In this document: positions 43,677-52,009 of the stretch, piece by piece
Layout of the letters: each line of letters begins with the position of its first letter
How positions within the stretch are numbered: the first letter of the stretch is position 1
Assembly (NCBI RefSeq): GCF_047974105.1
Contig: NZ_JBHYRS010000004.1
Coordinates: 62,001 to 126,000 of the forward strand
Origin: Mitsuokella sp047974105
Lineage (GTDB): Bacteria > Bacillota > Negativicutes > Selenomonadales > Selenomonadaceae
Direction: 5' to 3'
Length of the DNA stretch: 64,000 nt
The notes under the pieces: generated by a model
What the model saw: the letters and a program-made list of their open reading frames with translations, nothing else
Databases searched by the model: none
What the model was told of the DNA's origin: nothing
Made by a program: the position numbers and the translations under genes

Positions 43677-45086
43677 TTAGTCATTCGTCGCATTCTGCTC
43701 TTCTTTTTCCATTTTTTCGAGGGCCAGCAGTGCCTGTACGAGAATTGCGCACTCCAGACGTTTTTTCTGGATTTCGCAGCCAACCTCATATGGCTCACGG
43801 ATGTTGCCATGGAAGAGGTCTGCGTTGGCGTGGCAGCCGCCCGAACAGAAGAAACGGGCCCAGCAGTCGCGGCACTTCGGCTTGTTGAGCACATGGCTCT
43901 CGCGGAAATAAGCCGGCAGTTCCGTATTCGTGATGCCTTCGTAGATATTGCCGAGCTTGTAGCCTTCACGGCCGACGAACTGATGGCATGGATAAAGGTC
44001 GCCATTTTCGGAGACCGCAACGTATTCATGGCCGGCACCGCAGCCCGAGAGACGCTTCGCCACACACGGGCCGTTCGAAAGATCCATATTGAAATGGAAG
44101 AACCAGAAGCCCCTGCCCTCGCGGTGACGCTTCATATACGCCTCTGTCAGGCGGTCGTATTCCTCACGGATGCGCGGCAGGTCTTTTTCGGTGAAGCCCA
44201 ACGGGCTGTCCTTCATGACGACCGGCTCGACCGACAGGATGTTGAAGCCTTCATCAACCATCGAGAGCACATCGTTCGTGAAGTCCATATTGTTGTGCGT
44301 ATAGGTGCCGCGCAGGTACGTATAGACGCCGCGGTAGTCCCAGTCGCCGCCCTTGCGGCTCGCGATGCATTTCTTGAAATTCTTCACAATGCGGTCATAC
44401 GTGCCGTGACCGCCGGCATCCGGGCGCATGGCGTCGTTGACTTCCTTGCGGCCGTCGAGCGAGAGCACGAGGGAAAAGTCATTGTCATTGAGCCATTTGA
44501 TATTTTCGTCATTCAGCAGCATACCGTTTGTCGTCATGGTCAGCTTGAATTTCTTGCCCGTATCCTTCTCACGCTCACGGGCATATTCCGTGACGGCCTT
44601 GACCGTCTTCATGTTCATCAGCGGTTCGCCGCCAAAAAAGTCAACTTCGCAGTGTTTGCGCGGACCGCAGCTCTCGATGAGGAAATCAATGGCGCGCTTG
44701 CCAACTTCCGGTGTCATGACGGCGCGTTCCTGTCCGTAGCTGCCGCCATCGCCGAAACAGTACTTGCAGCGCAGGTTGCAGTCCTGCGCAACCATGAGGC
44801 AGATGGACTTGATGAGGCCCTTCTGCTTGAACGTCGGCGGTACATCGATATCCGGTGCAAAGAGTTCGCCCATCTTCATGAGCTCGTGAAGTTCGCCAAG
44901 GGCCTCGCGCAAATCGGCTTCTGGGTACGTCCCCCTGAGGGCTTCAACGACAGCTTCGTCATTCGCGCCGTCAAATGTATCCATCATATCGTAAATCATC
45001 TTGTCGATGACATGAACCGCACCGCTGTTGATATCGAGCAGGATATAATGGCCGCCCTGCTCGAATTTATGGATTTTCGCTTTCAT
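43677..45086 (-). CDS. Radical SAM SCIFF-peptide maturase (thioether-forming)
   Basis: This 469-residue enzyme probably forms thioether crosslinks in the SCIFF peptide encoded just upstream. The radical-SAM cluster motif is C103-C107-C110 in CNLRCKYC. The C-terminal SPASM/auxiliary-cluster region contains CGAGHEYVAVSENGDLYPC and CRDCWARFFCSGGCHANADL, with enough cysteines for two further Fe-S clusters. The N-terminus (about 1-90) fits a peptide-recognition domain. AAGGAG precedes the ATG. The 45-residue peptide gene ends 57 bp upstream with a terminator-like hairpin between. The product's biological role is unknown in the field. Confidence 0.9.
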   Translation of the reverse strand: MKAKIHKFEQGGHYILLDINSGAVHVIDKMIYDMMDTFDGANDEAVVEALRGTYPEADLREALGELHELMKMGELFAPDIDVPPTFKQKGLIKSICLMVAQDCNLRCKYCFGDGGSYGQERAVMTPEVGKRAIDFLIESCGPRKHCEVDFFGGEPLMNMKTVKAVTEYAREREKDTGKKFKLTMTTNGMLLNDENIKWLNDNDFSLVLSLDGRKEVNDAMRPDAGGHGTYDRIVKNFKKCIASRKGGDWDYRGVYTYLRGTYTHNNMDFTNDVLSMVDEGFNILSVEPVVMKDSPLGFTEKDLPRIREEYDRLTEAYMKRHREGRGFWFFHFNMDLSNGPCVAKRLSGCGAGHEYVAVSENGDLYPCHQFVGREGYKLGNIYEGITNTELPAYFRESHVLNKPKCRDCWARFFCSGGCHANADLFHGNIREPYEVGCEIQKKRLECAILVQALLALEKMEKEEQNATND

Positions 45087-45110
45087 TACTTCTCCTTATA
45101 ATAGAAAAAA

Positions 45111-45130
45111 GCCTTCCCGTATGGGAAGGC
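45111..45130 (-). terminator. Terminator/attenuator between SCIFF and its maturase
   Basis: GCCTTCCC at 45111-45118 pairs perfectly with GGGAAGGC at 45123-45130. The minus strand continues TTTTTTCT. Partial read-through would give more peptide than enzyme. Confidence 0.75.
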
Positions 45131-45143
45131 CTCTTACGAAAAA

Positions 45144-45281
45144 TTATTTCTCGCAAACCTGATTGCCTACCGTGCAGGAAGTCTTGCAAGCAGACTGGCA
45201 GGATGCCTGGCACTCGCCGCAGCCGCCCGTCTTGAGCGAAGCCTGCATCGAAGGTTTGTTGACCGTCTTGATGTGTTTCAT
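45144..45281 (-). CDS. SCIFF peptide (six cysteines in forty-five residues)
   Basis: This is a 45-residue ribosomal peptide that starts MKHIKTVNKPS. Its cysteines lie at positions 21, 24, 28, 32, 36 and 43, exactly the six-in-forty-five pattern, and the segment GGCGECQASCQSACKTSC is the family core. It is the substrate of the radical SAM maturase downstream. The ATG at 45281 follows AGGAGGG at a good distance and the stop is TAA at 45144-45146. The gene is easily missed because of its size. The mature product's function is not known. Confidence 0.93.
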   Translation of the reverse strand: MKHIKTVNKPSMQASLKTGGCGECQASCQSACKTSCTVGNQVCEK

Positions 45282-45390
45282 CGTCAGCCCTCCTAACTAG
45301 ATAAAAATCATATCTTCTTTTATTCTATCCGTTTTCGGACATCTTCGCAAGAATTTATTTTTTCATAGCCTGCCCGGGCAAAAAAAATAC

Positions 45391-45414
45391 GCGGTATGCC
45401 AGCAGGCATATCGC
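45391..45414 (-). terminator. Intrinsic terminator of the porin gene
   Basis: GCGGTATGCC at 45391-45400 pairs with GGCATATCGC at 45405-45414 with one mismatch. The minus strand continues GTATTTTTTTT. Confidence 0.7.
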
Positions 45415-45430
45415 GCAAAAAGGAAAGAAA

Positions 45431-45477
45431 AGAATCATCTCGGGGAAAGAATCATCTTCATAAAAATAGAATCACCT
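45431..45477. repeat. Three short direct repeats downstream of the porin
   Basis: AGAATCATCT occurs at 45431-45440 and 45448-45457, and AGAATCACCT at 45468-45477. They lie between the porin stop and its terminator. The role is unknown. Confidence 0.4.
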
Positions 45478-45525
45478 TTTAGAGAATAAGAGTCTATTCA
45501 ATAACCTTAGAAGACGCGTGGATTA

Positions 45526-46866
45526 TCAGAAGAAGAATTCAACACGGCCCCAAAGGGTATCGACATCGCGGTCGGAGTCAATGCTCTTGCCATTGAAGTA
45601 CTTCGCCGTAGCGAGGACATTGTGGAACGGTGCGTAGTTAGCGCCGACTTCCCAGCCCTTAGCACCGACGACCTGGGCATCTTCCGTGCCAAAGATCGAC
45701 GTGTACGTGCCGAGGTAACGGTAAGCGGCATAAGCGCCCCACGTACCCTTGTTGGCCGGCTCTGCACCTTTATAATTGTAGAGAACCTGCCAAGATTTAT
45801 CGAGATTATCGGCACTCGTGTTGTTCGCATAAGCACCGAACAGGGCGTTCGTCTTATCAAAGCGGTAGCCGAGGTTTGCCGACCAGATGTCGGCATTGTC
45901 CTCGTCATTCTTGCCATTCGTGTACGTCTCGCCCTTGTTGAGATCGTCTTTCAGGCCCTTAAAATCATCGGAATTAAGATGATAGTAGCCTACGCCGCCA
46001 GTCAATTTGCTGACCTCTGGTGCATCATACTGAACCGTGATGCCCTGGAAGTTGGCCGAATCGCCAATATTCGTATCTTCGCCACGTTTCCAAGTGCTTG
46101 CTTTCTGGTCATCAACATCAAGACGACCAGCCATCAATGTCGTTTTAACATTGCTGCCAAAGGCAACCTGAGCACCGGAGAACGCATTTTCTTCATTATC
46201 AAAAACCAAACCATTTTCTGGCGTCTCAAAGCCAAGTTTACCAAGCTTTACCTGGAAGTTCTTGTAATCGCCCTGTGCATAGACACGTTTGAGGTCAACC
46301 TTATCCTCATCATGATCTTCGCCCGCGCCTTTATCATCGGACATTTCCGTCGTGGCATCGAGACGGGCGTTTACATGCCAATGGTCATTGACCTCAGCGC
46401 TCGGTTCGAGACGAAAGAGCAGCTTATCGGAATTGTCACGGTCCTTGCCGCTGTCACCGGCATGCTCCGTACGCACGCTTCTGTACGTGTAACGTGCTTC
46501 GCCGTTCCATTTTACCATGTCGGCATTGCGCTCGAGGTTGCTGACGCGGACACCGAGGTTGTTGAGTTCATCGGAGAACTCAGCAGCGAGTTTGTCAATC
46601 AGCGCCTTATCGGCTGCCGAAACATCCGTCTTGGCCATAGCCTTGGCGACCATCTGTGCCATTTCATAACGCGTGATGCTCTGGTTGCCGCGGAACGTCG
46701 TGTCGCCGTAGCCTTCGATGACGCCATCAGCAGCGAGCTGGGATACAGCATCGTATGCCCAATGGTCTGCCGGAACATCCGAGAACGGGTTAGCGGCTGC
46801 AAACGTCGTCGAAGCAGCGCCGACTACGAGAGCCGTCGTCAATGCGGATACGAGAGTCTTTTTCAT
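45526..46866 (-). CDS. SLH-domain outer-membrane porin (OmpM-like)
   Basis: This 446-residue protein is exported and forms an outer-membrane beta-barrel tethered to the cell wall. A signal peptide (MKKTLVSALTTALVVGAAS..., cleavage near residue 23 after FA) is followed by an SLH domain (about 25-85, with FSDVPADHWAYDAV and ITRYEMAQMV), a short coiled-coil linker (about 85-115), then a beta-barrel rich in alternating aromatic residues ending in FF. SLH domains in this class bind polyaminated peptidoglycan. AGGAGG lies before the ATG. A consensus promoter indicates strong expression. This protein type marks the host as a diderm Negativicute. Confidence 0.93.
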   Translation of the reverse strand: MKKTLVSALTTALVVGAASTTFAAANPFSDVPADHWAYDAVSQLAADGVIEGYGDTTFRGNQSITRYEMAQMVAKAMAKTDVSAADKALIDKLAAEFSDELNNLGVRVSNLERNADMVKWNGEARYTYRSVRTEHAGDSGKDRDNSDKLLFRLEPSAEVNDHWHVNARLDATTEMSDDKGAGEDHDEDKVDLKRVYAQGDYKNFQVKLGKLGFETPENGLVFDNEENAFSGAQVAFGSNVKTTLMAGRLDVDDQKASTWKRGEDTNIGDSANFQGITVQYDAPEVSKLTGGVGYYHLNSDDFKGLKDDLNKGETYTNGKNDEDNADIWSANLGYRFDKTNALFGAYANNTSADNLDKSWQVLYNYKGAEPANKGTWGAYAAYRYLGTYTSIFGTEDAQVVGAKGWEVGANYAPFHNVLATAKYFNGKSIDSDRDVDTLWGRVEFFF

Positions 46867-46968
46867 AACAATCTCCTCCTTGTACAGATAACAACCTTAT
46901 GTGTACAAGAGATTCACCAGAGGTAAGTTGCCTTGTTTCCTTTCTCTGTGTTTCTCCTGACAATCTTT

Positions 46969-46996
46969 ATTATAGCATTAATTTACGAAGTGTCAA
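46969..46996 (-). promoter_or_regulatory. Strong porin promoter
   Basis: The minus strand carries perfect TTGACA (46991-46996), a 16-bp spacer and perfect TATAAT (46969-46974). A second TTGACA lies 22 bp further upstream (47013-47018) as part of a repeat reading TGTCAAYTAA on the plus strand. The mRNA leader is about 95 nt. Confidence 0.75.
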
Positions 46997-47043
46997 CTAA
47001 TAGTTTACATATTGTCAATTAACCTTTATAGCGGATAGAAGGA

Positions 47044-47072
47044 TTGTCGTCAGGGGCTATCTTGTCTATAAT
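47044..47072 (+). promoter_or_regulatory. Promoter of the TetR regulator gene
   Basis: TTGTCG at 47044-47049, a 17-bp spacer and perfect TATAAT at 47067-47072 lie 55 bp before the regulator start. Confidence 0.6.
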
Positions 47073-47126
47073 AGAAAGAGAATATTTGAACACGAACCTT
47101 AATTTAAAGCTAAGGAAGGATTCTTT

Positions 47127-47798
47127 ATGACATTTCAGCGTGCCCGCAAGGCGGCCCAAATTGAAGAACGCAAGGAGCAGATCCGCAAGGCGGCTTTTGC
47201 ACTCTATAAAGAAGGCGGCCTTGCACGTGTCACCTTCACAAACATCGCCAAGCGGACGACATTCACGCGGCCGACAATTTACACCTATTATAAGAACAGC
47301 GAAGAAATCCTGCTCGATGTGCTCTGCCAGATACTGCAGTCTTTTGCACGGGAACTTCAGCAAATGTTTCCGGATGAAAAAAAAATAACCCGGAAACATT
47401 TCTGTCAGCAGCTGACAGACTGGATTATCTCGCATAAGGTGGAATTGCGCCTCTTTTCAATCCACCATACCCAGCTGGAACCAAAAGTCCGCTACGAATT
47501 GCTGGTGAAGTTCTGTCATGAACTGTTCACGACCTTCGATTTCTATTTTCTCTTCCTAGAACAGCAATGTCCCCAAAACAGTCGGGATGATATCATGAAT
47601 TTCATCTGCTCCCTGCTCTTTTTCCTGACCAGCGTCTATCCACTGGCCGAACCTTCATCCATACAAATGCAGGCCTTTCAGGATGCCAAGCCCCCCTTTT
47701 CCCCGCCGCCTATCAACGAAAGCATTTACATCACGCTTTTTGCCCTGACTTCTCTACTGCATTTCGATGAGAAAGAAGATACTGCGCTCAAATCCTGA
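47127..47798 (+). CDS. TetR-family transcriptional regulator
   Basis: This 223-residue protein has an N-terminal TetR helix-turn-helix (residues 15-65, with VTFTNIAKRTTFTRPTIYTYYKNSEEIL) and an all-helical C-terminal ligand domain of uncertain specificity. AAGGAAGGA precedes the ATG. It is divergent from the SLH porin across 260 bp, so it may control the porin or itself; the porin promoter is close to consensus, which would suit repression. It ends at a strong bidirectional terminator. The ligand is unknown. Confidence 0.82.
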   Translation: MTFQRARKAAQIEERKEQIRKAAFALYKEGGLARVTFTNIAKRTTFTRPTIYTYYKNSEEILLDVLCQILQSFARELQQMFPDEKKITRKHFCQQLTDWIISHKVELRLFSIHHTQLEPKVRYELLVKFCHELFTTFDFYFLFLEQQCPQNSRDDIMNFICSLLFFLTSVYPLAEPSSIQMQAFQDAKPPFSPPPINESIYITLFALTSLLHFDEKEDTALKS

Positions 47799-47803
47799 AT
47801 GAC

Positions 47804-47842
47804 AAAAAACCTCTGACGGAACGTTTCCATCAGAGGTTTTTT
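47804..47842. terminator. Bidirectional intrinsic terminator
   Basis: AAAAAACCTCTGA at 47804-47816 pairs with TCAGAGGTTTTTT at 47830-47842. It separates the TetR gene from the convergent PHP gene. Confidence 0.85.
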
Positions 47843-47855
47843 GATGCATATTTAT

Positions 47856-48632
47856 TTATCTTGAGCAGATTTCCATATGGCGCTCGCAGAACGTCACAAT
47901 CTGCAGCCCTGCCGTTTTGGCAAGTTCTGCTGCAGCTTTGAAGTTCATCGCAACATTTTCTGCCACGTGCGCATCGGAACCAAGGGTGATGTACCTGCCG
48001 CCGAGTTCCCGATAGCGCGTATAGACAGGCTTGAGTGCCTGCAGGGCGCGGCGGCTGCCGAGGCGGCGCGTGTTGAGCTCCATGACCGTGTTTGTCTCGA
48101 TGGCCGCGCGCAGGACCTGATCAATATCGTCAGGGAATTCTTCATATGAAACTTCAGGATTATCATACGGCGCATAGCGGCTGATATAGTCAATATGGCC
48201 GAGTACGTCGATGAAATCACCATGACGAAGCACATTTTCTGCCATGAGTTCAAAATAGCGGTAGAAGGCTTCTTTTTTTGTCTTGCCCTCATAATACGCA
48301 GGATAGTAAATATCCTGACCATCGACGATATGCTGGGAACCGATAACGAGGTCAAAAGGCACTCGCTGAATAAAAGCCTCATTCTGCCTGCAGATAGCTT
48401 CATTCATGCCAATCTCCACGCCGAGACGCAGTTTGTCGCCGCGGTATACCTCATAGGAATGCCAATATTCCTTAGGATTGAAGGTGAAATCCATCTCACC
48501 GGGGTAATCGAGGTCGAGATGCTCCGTAAAGACGAGGCCCACGCCCTCGGCTTCAGCCTTTTGCATGGCTTCTTCGGGATTCATCTCGGAGTCAGCCGAG
48601 AACGCTGTATGGCTGTGACTGTCAAAAATCAT
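47856..48632 (-). CDS. PHP-domain phosphoesterase (histidinol-phosphatase-like)
   Basis: This 258-residue protein has the PHP fold of HisK-type histidinol phosphatases and related phosphoesterases. Metal-binding motifs are visible: DSHSHTAFSADS at the start, EHLDLDYP, VIGSQHIVDG, GHIDYISRY, and ITLGSDAHVAENV near the C-terminus. GAGGTG precedes the ATG. The upstream TSCPD gene ends 8 bp away, so the two share a transcript. No other his gene is nearby, so histidinol-phosphatase activity is a family-based guess. Confidence 0.82.
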   Translation of the reverse strand: MIFDSHSHTAFSADSEMNPEEAMQKAEAEGVGLVFTEHLDLDYPGEMDFTFNPKEYWHSYEVYRGDKLRLGVEIGMNEAICRQNEAFIQRVPFDLVIGSQHIVDGQDIYYPAYYEGKTKKEAFYRYFELMAENVLRHGDFIDVLGHIDYISRYAPYDNPEVSYEEFPDDIDQVLRAAIETNTVMELNTRRLGSRRALQALKPVYTRYRELGGRYITLGSDAHVAENVAMNFKAAAELAKTAGLQIVTFCERHMEICSR

Positions 48633-48640
48633 CGCACACC

Positions 48641-48904
48641 TCAGGCTTTCTTTTCTGCTTCATAGGCCTCTTCAAGAGCATGCGCGAGCTGGTCCGGGCA
48701 GGACGTCGGCCGCGGGCCGCAGGTATTGCCGGCAAAACGGCTGATGACAAAATCGATGTCCATGCCCTCGACGAGTTTCGAAATGCCGCTCAAGTTGCCA
48801 TTGCAGCCGCCTTCAAAGGCGACATGCCTGATTTTTTTGCCATCGAGCTCCACCGTGATTTTCTTGGAGCACGTGCCCTTTGTCTGATAGGTATAGACTG
48901 ACAT
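48641..48904 (-). CDS. TSCPD-domain protein
   Basis: This 87-residue protein consists of a TSCPD domain, a cysteine-rich module also found at the end of some class II ribonucleotide reductases. Conserved parts include TKGTCSKKITVEL, FEGGCNGNLSGI and NTCGPRPTSCPDQLAHAL; the four cysteines may bind metal. Its function as a stand-alone protein is not established. AAAGGAAG precedes the ATG at 48904. It lies between the NhaC antiporter and PHP genes on the same strand. Confidence 0.82.
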   Translation of the reverse strand: MSVYTYQTKGTCSKKITVELDGKKIRHVAFEGGCNGNLSGISKLVEGMDIDFVISRFAGNTCGPRPTSCPDQLAHALEEAYEAEKKA

Positions 48905-48951
48905 ATTCGTTCTTCCTTTCCAGTTTTCCAGCTTTCCAGCAAAATCAAAAA

Positions 48952-50460
48952 TCAGCGGTCAAGGACAGGCACTTTGGCGCGGATGTAAATCATCGCAATG
49001 CCCAGGCAGATGAGGCCCGTAAGCAGGCCGAGCCAGCCATTTTCCGTCAGGCCGTCCACGATATAGCCAAAGAAACTGCACGTAGCCACGACAATGACAT
49101 ACGGAATCTGCGTACTGACGTGGTCGATATGGTGACACTGCGCGCCGGCCGAGGCGAGAATAGTCGTATCGGAAATCGGCGAAGCGTGGTCGCCGCAGAC
49201 AGCACCCGAAAGAACTGCAGTCACGCAGACGACGAGCATGCTCGGGTCGCCCATACCGAGAACCGCAATGGCAATCGGGATGAGGATGCCGAATGTGCCC
49301 CACGACGTGCCCGTCGCAAAGGCAAGACCCACGGCGACGAGGAAGAAAATCGGCGGCAGGAACATGACAATCGAAGCATGTGCGCTGACAATCGCGCCGA
49401 CAAAGCCGCCGAGATTCAGATAATCCTTGCTGCAGATACCCGAAAGCGTCCAGGCGAGACAGAGGATGAAGATGGCCGGCGTCATGGCCTTAAAGCCCCA
49501 GCCGAAGCTGTCGCAGAACGCATTGAACGAGATGATGCGGCGCGGCAGATACAAAAAGCCCGTGAAGACAAAGGCAATGAATGAACCGAGCACGAGCGAT
49601 TTTGCCGAATCGCAGTTGGCGAAGGCTTCGGCAATCGTCTTGCCCTCGTGAATGCCGCCCGTGTAGAGCATGCCGTAAACACAGGCCACGATGAGCACGA
49701 TGAGCGGCAGGATAAGGTCGATGATTTTGCCGTGGCCGAGTTCCATATCAGCCGATTTTTCTTCGGCATCCTGATATTCCTTCGGGATGACAAACTTCTT
49801 GTTGTTCTCGACAATACTTCTGCCCATGGCCGCAAAATCACGGCCCGACCAGATGATGAACAGCATGAAGAGCATCGTCAGCCAGGCGTAGAGATTGAAC
49901 GGAATCGTCTGCAGGAACAGGCTGAAGCCATCAATCGTGCTGTCTTCCGGCAGCGAGGAACCGACAGCTGCTGCCCAGCTCGATACCGGCGCGATGATGC
50001 AGACAGGCGCAGCCGTCGCATCGATGATGTAAGCGAGCTTCGTGCGCGCAATCTTGAGCTTATCCGTGACAGGGCGCATGACCGTGCCGACCGTCAGGCA
50101 GTTGAAATAATCATCGATAAAAATGACGATGCCGAGGAGAGCCGTCAGGAGAAGTGCGCTGCGCTGCCCCTTGATGGTTTTCGAGGCCCATTCGCCATAG
50201 GCGCGCGTCGCGCCCGAGCGGCTGATGGCCGCCACGAGGATGCCTAAAATGACGAGGAAAACGAGGATGTTGACATTGCTGCCGACTTTATCGGCCATGA
50301 CGGCGAACATCGTGAGAATGGATTCGAGGATATTGCCGCCCGTGAACAGCAGGGCACCGGAAAAAATGCCGATGATCAGCGACATGTAAACCTCTTTTGT
50401 CCAGAGTGCCAGTACAATCGTAATGACTGGAGGCAGTACGGACCAGGCTGTTTCTGCCAT
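48952..50460 (-). CDS. NhaC-family Na+/H+ antiporter
   Basis: This 502-residue inner-membrane protein probably exchanges sodium for protons or an organic ion. About twelve membrane segments are visible. FIDDYFNCLTVGTVMRPVTD and APVSSWAAAVG are signatures of the NhaC family, and the C-terminal part has GTSWGTFGILIPIAIAV and CGDHASPISDTTILASAGA. I chose the second ATG (50460) because AGTAGGT lies six bases before it. It follows ksgA by 76 bp. Some relatives exchange organic acids or amino acids, so the ion specificity is not certain. Confidence 0.85.
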   Translation of the reverse strand: MAETAWSVLPPVITIVLALWTKEVYMSLIIGIFSGALLFTGGNILESILTMFAVMADKVGSNVNILVFLVILGILVAAISRSGATRAYGEWASKTIKGQRSALLLTALLGIVIFIDDYFNCLTVGTVMRPVTDKLKIARTKLAYIIDATAAPVCIIAPVSSWAAAVGSSLPEDSTIDGFSLFLQTIPFNLYAWLTMLFMLFIIWSGRDFAAMGRSIVENNKKFVIPKEYQDAEEKSADMELGHGKIIDLILPLIVLIVACVYGMLYTGGIHEGKTIAEAFANCDSAKSLVLGSFIAFVFTGFLYLPRRIISFNAFCDSFGWGFKAMTPAIFILCLAWTLSGICSKDYLNLGGFVGAIVSAHASIVMFLPPIFFLVAVGLAFATGTSWGTFGILIPIAIAVLGMGDPSMLVVCVTAVLSGAVCGDHASPISDTTILASAGAQCHHIDHVSTQIPYVIVVATCSFFGYIVDGLTENGWLGLLTGLICLGIAMIYIRAKVPVLDR

Positions 50461-50536
50461 TATCATACCTACTTTCTTTGCTTTATTTTACAATACAGAC
50501 CTATTCTATAACAAAATCGTCATAGGAGCAAATACT

Positions 50537-51415
50537 TTATGCAAGGTTCTGCGCGGCAAAAGCATCGGCAAGGCGGCCAAATTCATCAAGCGTCAGTGTC
50601 TCGCCGCGGCGCGTCGGGTCGATGTCCGCTGCTTCCAAAGCGTCGCGTACGGCCTCTTTCGGGAAGCCGCCACCCTTCAGCGCGTTCATGAGCGTCTTGC
50701 GGCGCTGGCCAAAGGCAGCCTTGACCACGCGGAAGAACATTTTTTCATCGCGTACTTTGACAGCCGGCTCTTTGCGCACACGGCACGAAACGACCACACT
50801 CATGACTTCCGGTGCCGGAATGAACGAACGCGGCGGCACGTCGAGCACGATTTCAGGCTCCGTATAATACTGTACAGCCACGGAAAGTGCGCCGTAGATG
50901 CGCGAACCCGGTTTGGCCGTCATGCGTTCCGCGACTTCCTTCTGCACCATCGTGACCATCTGCGTAATCGGCAGATGGCGTTCCAGAAGCGTCATGAGAA
51001 TCGGCGTCGTGATGTAATACGGCAGGTTTGCCGCGACCTTGAACGGACCCTCGCCCATGATTTCGGGGATATTGACCTTGAGGATATCGCCCGGCACAAT
51101 GCGTACATTATCATACGCCTTCAGCGTTTCCTTGAGTACTGCCGGCAGTTTTTTATCGAGCTCCACGGCCGTGACATCGGCACCGGCTTCGGCGAGGCCC
51201 TGTGTCAAGGTGCCAATGCCCGGGCCGATTTCGAGCACGCGGTCGCCGGGCTTTACCTCCGCGGCATCGACGATGCCCTGCACGATGCGCGCATCGATGA
51301 GGAAGTTCTGTCCGAGCTTCTTGCTCATGCGCAGGCCAAAGGCCTTGAGAATATGCGTCGTCACCTCGCGGCTCGCGATTTTTGGCTGCAGTACTTTTTC
51401 ATCCTCTGCGTTCAT
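50537..51415 (-). CDS. rsmA: 16S rRNA dimethyladenosine transferase
   Basis: It dimethylates two adjacent adenines near the 3' end of 16S rRNA during 30S assembly. The 292-residue protein has KKLGQNFLIDARIV near the N-terminus, the SAM-binding loop VLEIGPGIGTLTQGL, and the catalytic motif NLPYYI. The start overlaps the rnmV stop in an ATGA arrangement, so the two are translationally coupled. The order rnmV-rsmA is common in Firmicutes. The older symbol is ksgA. Confidence 0.96.
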   Translation of the reverse strand: MNAEDEKVLQPKIASREVTTHILKAFGLRMSKKLGQNFLIDARIVQGIVDAAEVKPGDRVLEIGPGIGTLTQGLAEAGADVTAVELDKKLPAVLKETLKAYDNVRIVPGDILKVNIPEIMGEGPFKVAANLPYYITTPILMTLLERHLPITQMVTMVQKEVAERMTAKPGSRIYGALSVAVQYYTEPEIVLDVPPRSFIPAPEVMSVVVSCRVRKEPAVKVRDEKMFFRVVKAAFGQRRKTLMNALKGGGFPKEAVRDALEAADIDPTRRGETLTLDEFGRLADAFAAQNLA

Positions 51416-51981
51416 TTCGTCTCCCCCTTTGCCTTTTCTCCGTCTTCCTGTTCCATTTCGGCCACAGCGCGGTCAAATTCTTCGCGCGTCACACCGTAGT
51501 GATTGAGCCTTGTCAGGAACGTCTTGGCATTGGCAAAACCGAGCCCGAGCTTTTCGCCGAGGCGCGCGCGGCGCGCCGAAGCCTCAGGGGCTCCCGACAG
51601 GCCGTGCAGGATGAGGTCTGCACCCGAGAAAATTTTCTTCGGCTCCCAATCGAGCGTGCGGACCTTGGCAAGTGCCTTGCGGATGGCCTCGGGTTTTGCC
51701 TGTTCAATGCCGATATCATCATTGGCCGTCGCTTCTTCCACGGGCACAAAAGCGTGCTTGGCCTCTGGAAAACGGCGTGACAGGTATTTGCGAATGCGTT
51801 CCCCCGCAGAATCGGGGTCTGTCATGATGATGATGCCGCGCTTTTTGTAGGCCTGCTCGATATTTTTGAGGGCCTGCGGCTTGAGGTTGAACCCCTCCGT
51901 AATGATGCAGTCGGCTTCGACTGCCTTGTCAATGGCGACGACATCCATTTTGCCCTCGACCACCAGAACTTCTTTAATCAT
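51412..51981 (-). CDS. rnmV: Ribonuclease M5
   Basis: It matures 5S rRNA by double-strand cleavage of the precursor. The 189-residue protein is a TOPRIM enzyme: VVEGKMDVVAIDKA at the start carries the catalytic Glu, and IMTDPDSAGERIRKYL has the DxD metal-binding pair. The C-terminal part (about 95-189) is the usual extension. AAAGGAA precedes the ATG. It overlaps rsmA by four bases and follows tmk by 28 bp. Confidence 0.93.
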   Translation of the reverse strand: MIKEVLVVEGKMDVVAIDKAVEADCIITEGFNLKPQALKNIEQAYKKRGIIIMTDPDSAGERIRKYLSRRFPEAKHAFVPVEEATANDDIGIEQAKPEAIRKALAKVRTLDWEPKKIFSGADLILHGLSGAPEASARRARLGEKLGLGFANAKTFLTRLNHYGVTREEFDRAVAEMEQEDGEKAKGETK

Positions 51982-52009
51982 ATATTTCCTTTCTATATAT
52001 TACGGCCAG

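Noticed and set aside
43659..45101. 480-codon open frame on the plus strand
   Set aside because: It mirrors the SCIFF maturase gene, which has the radical SAM cysteines and a ribosome site.
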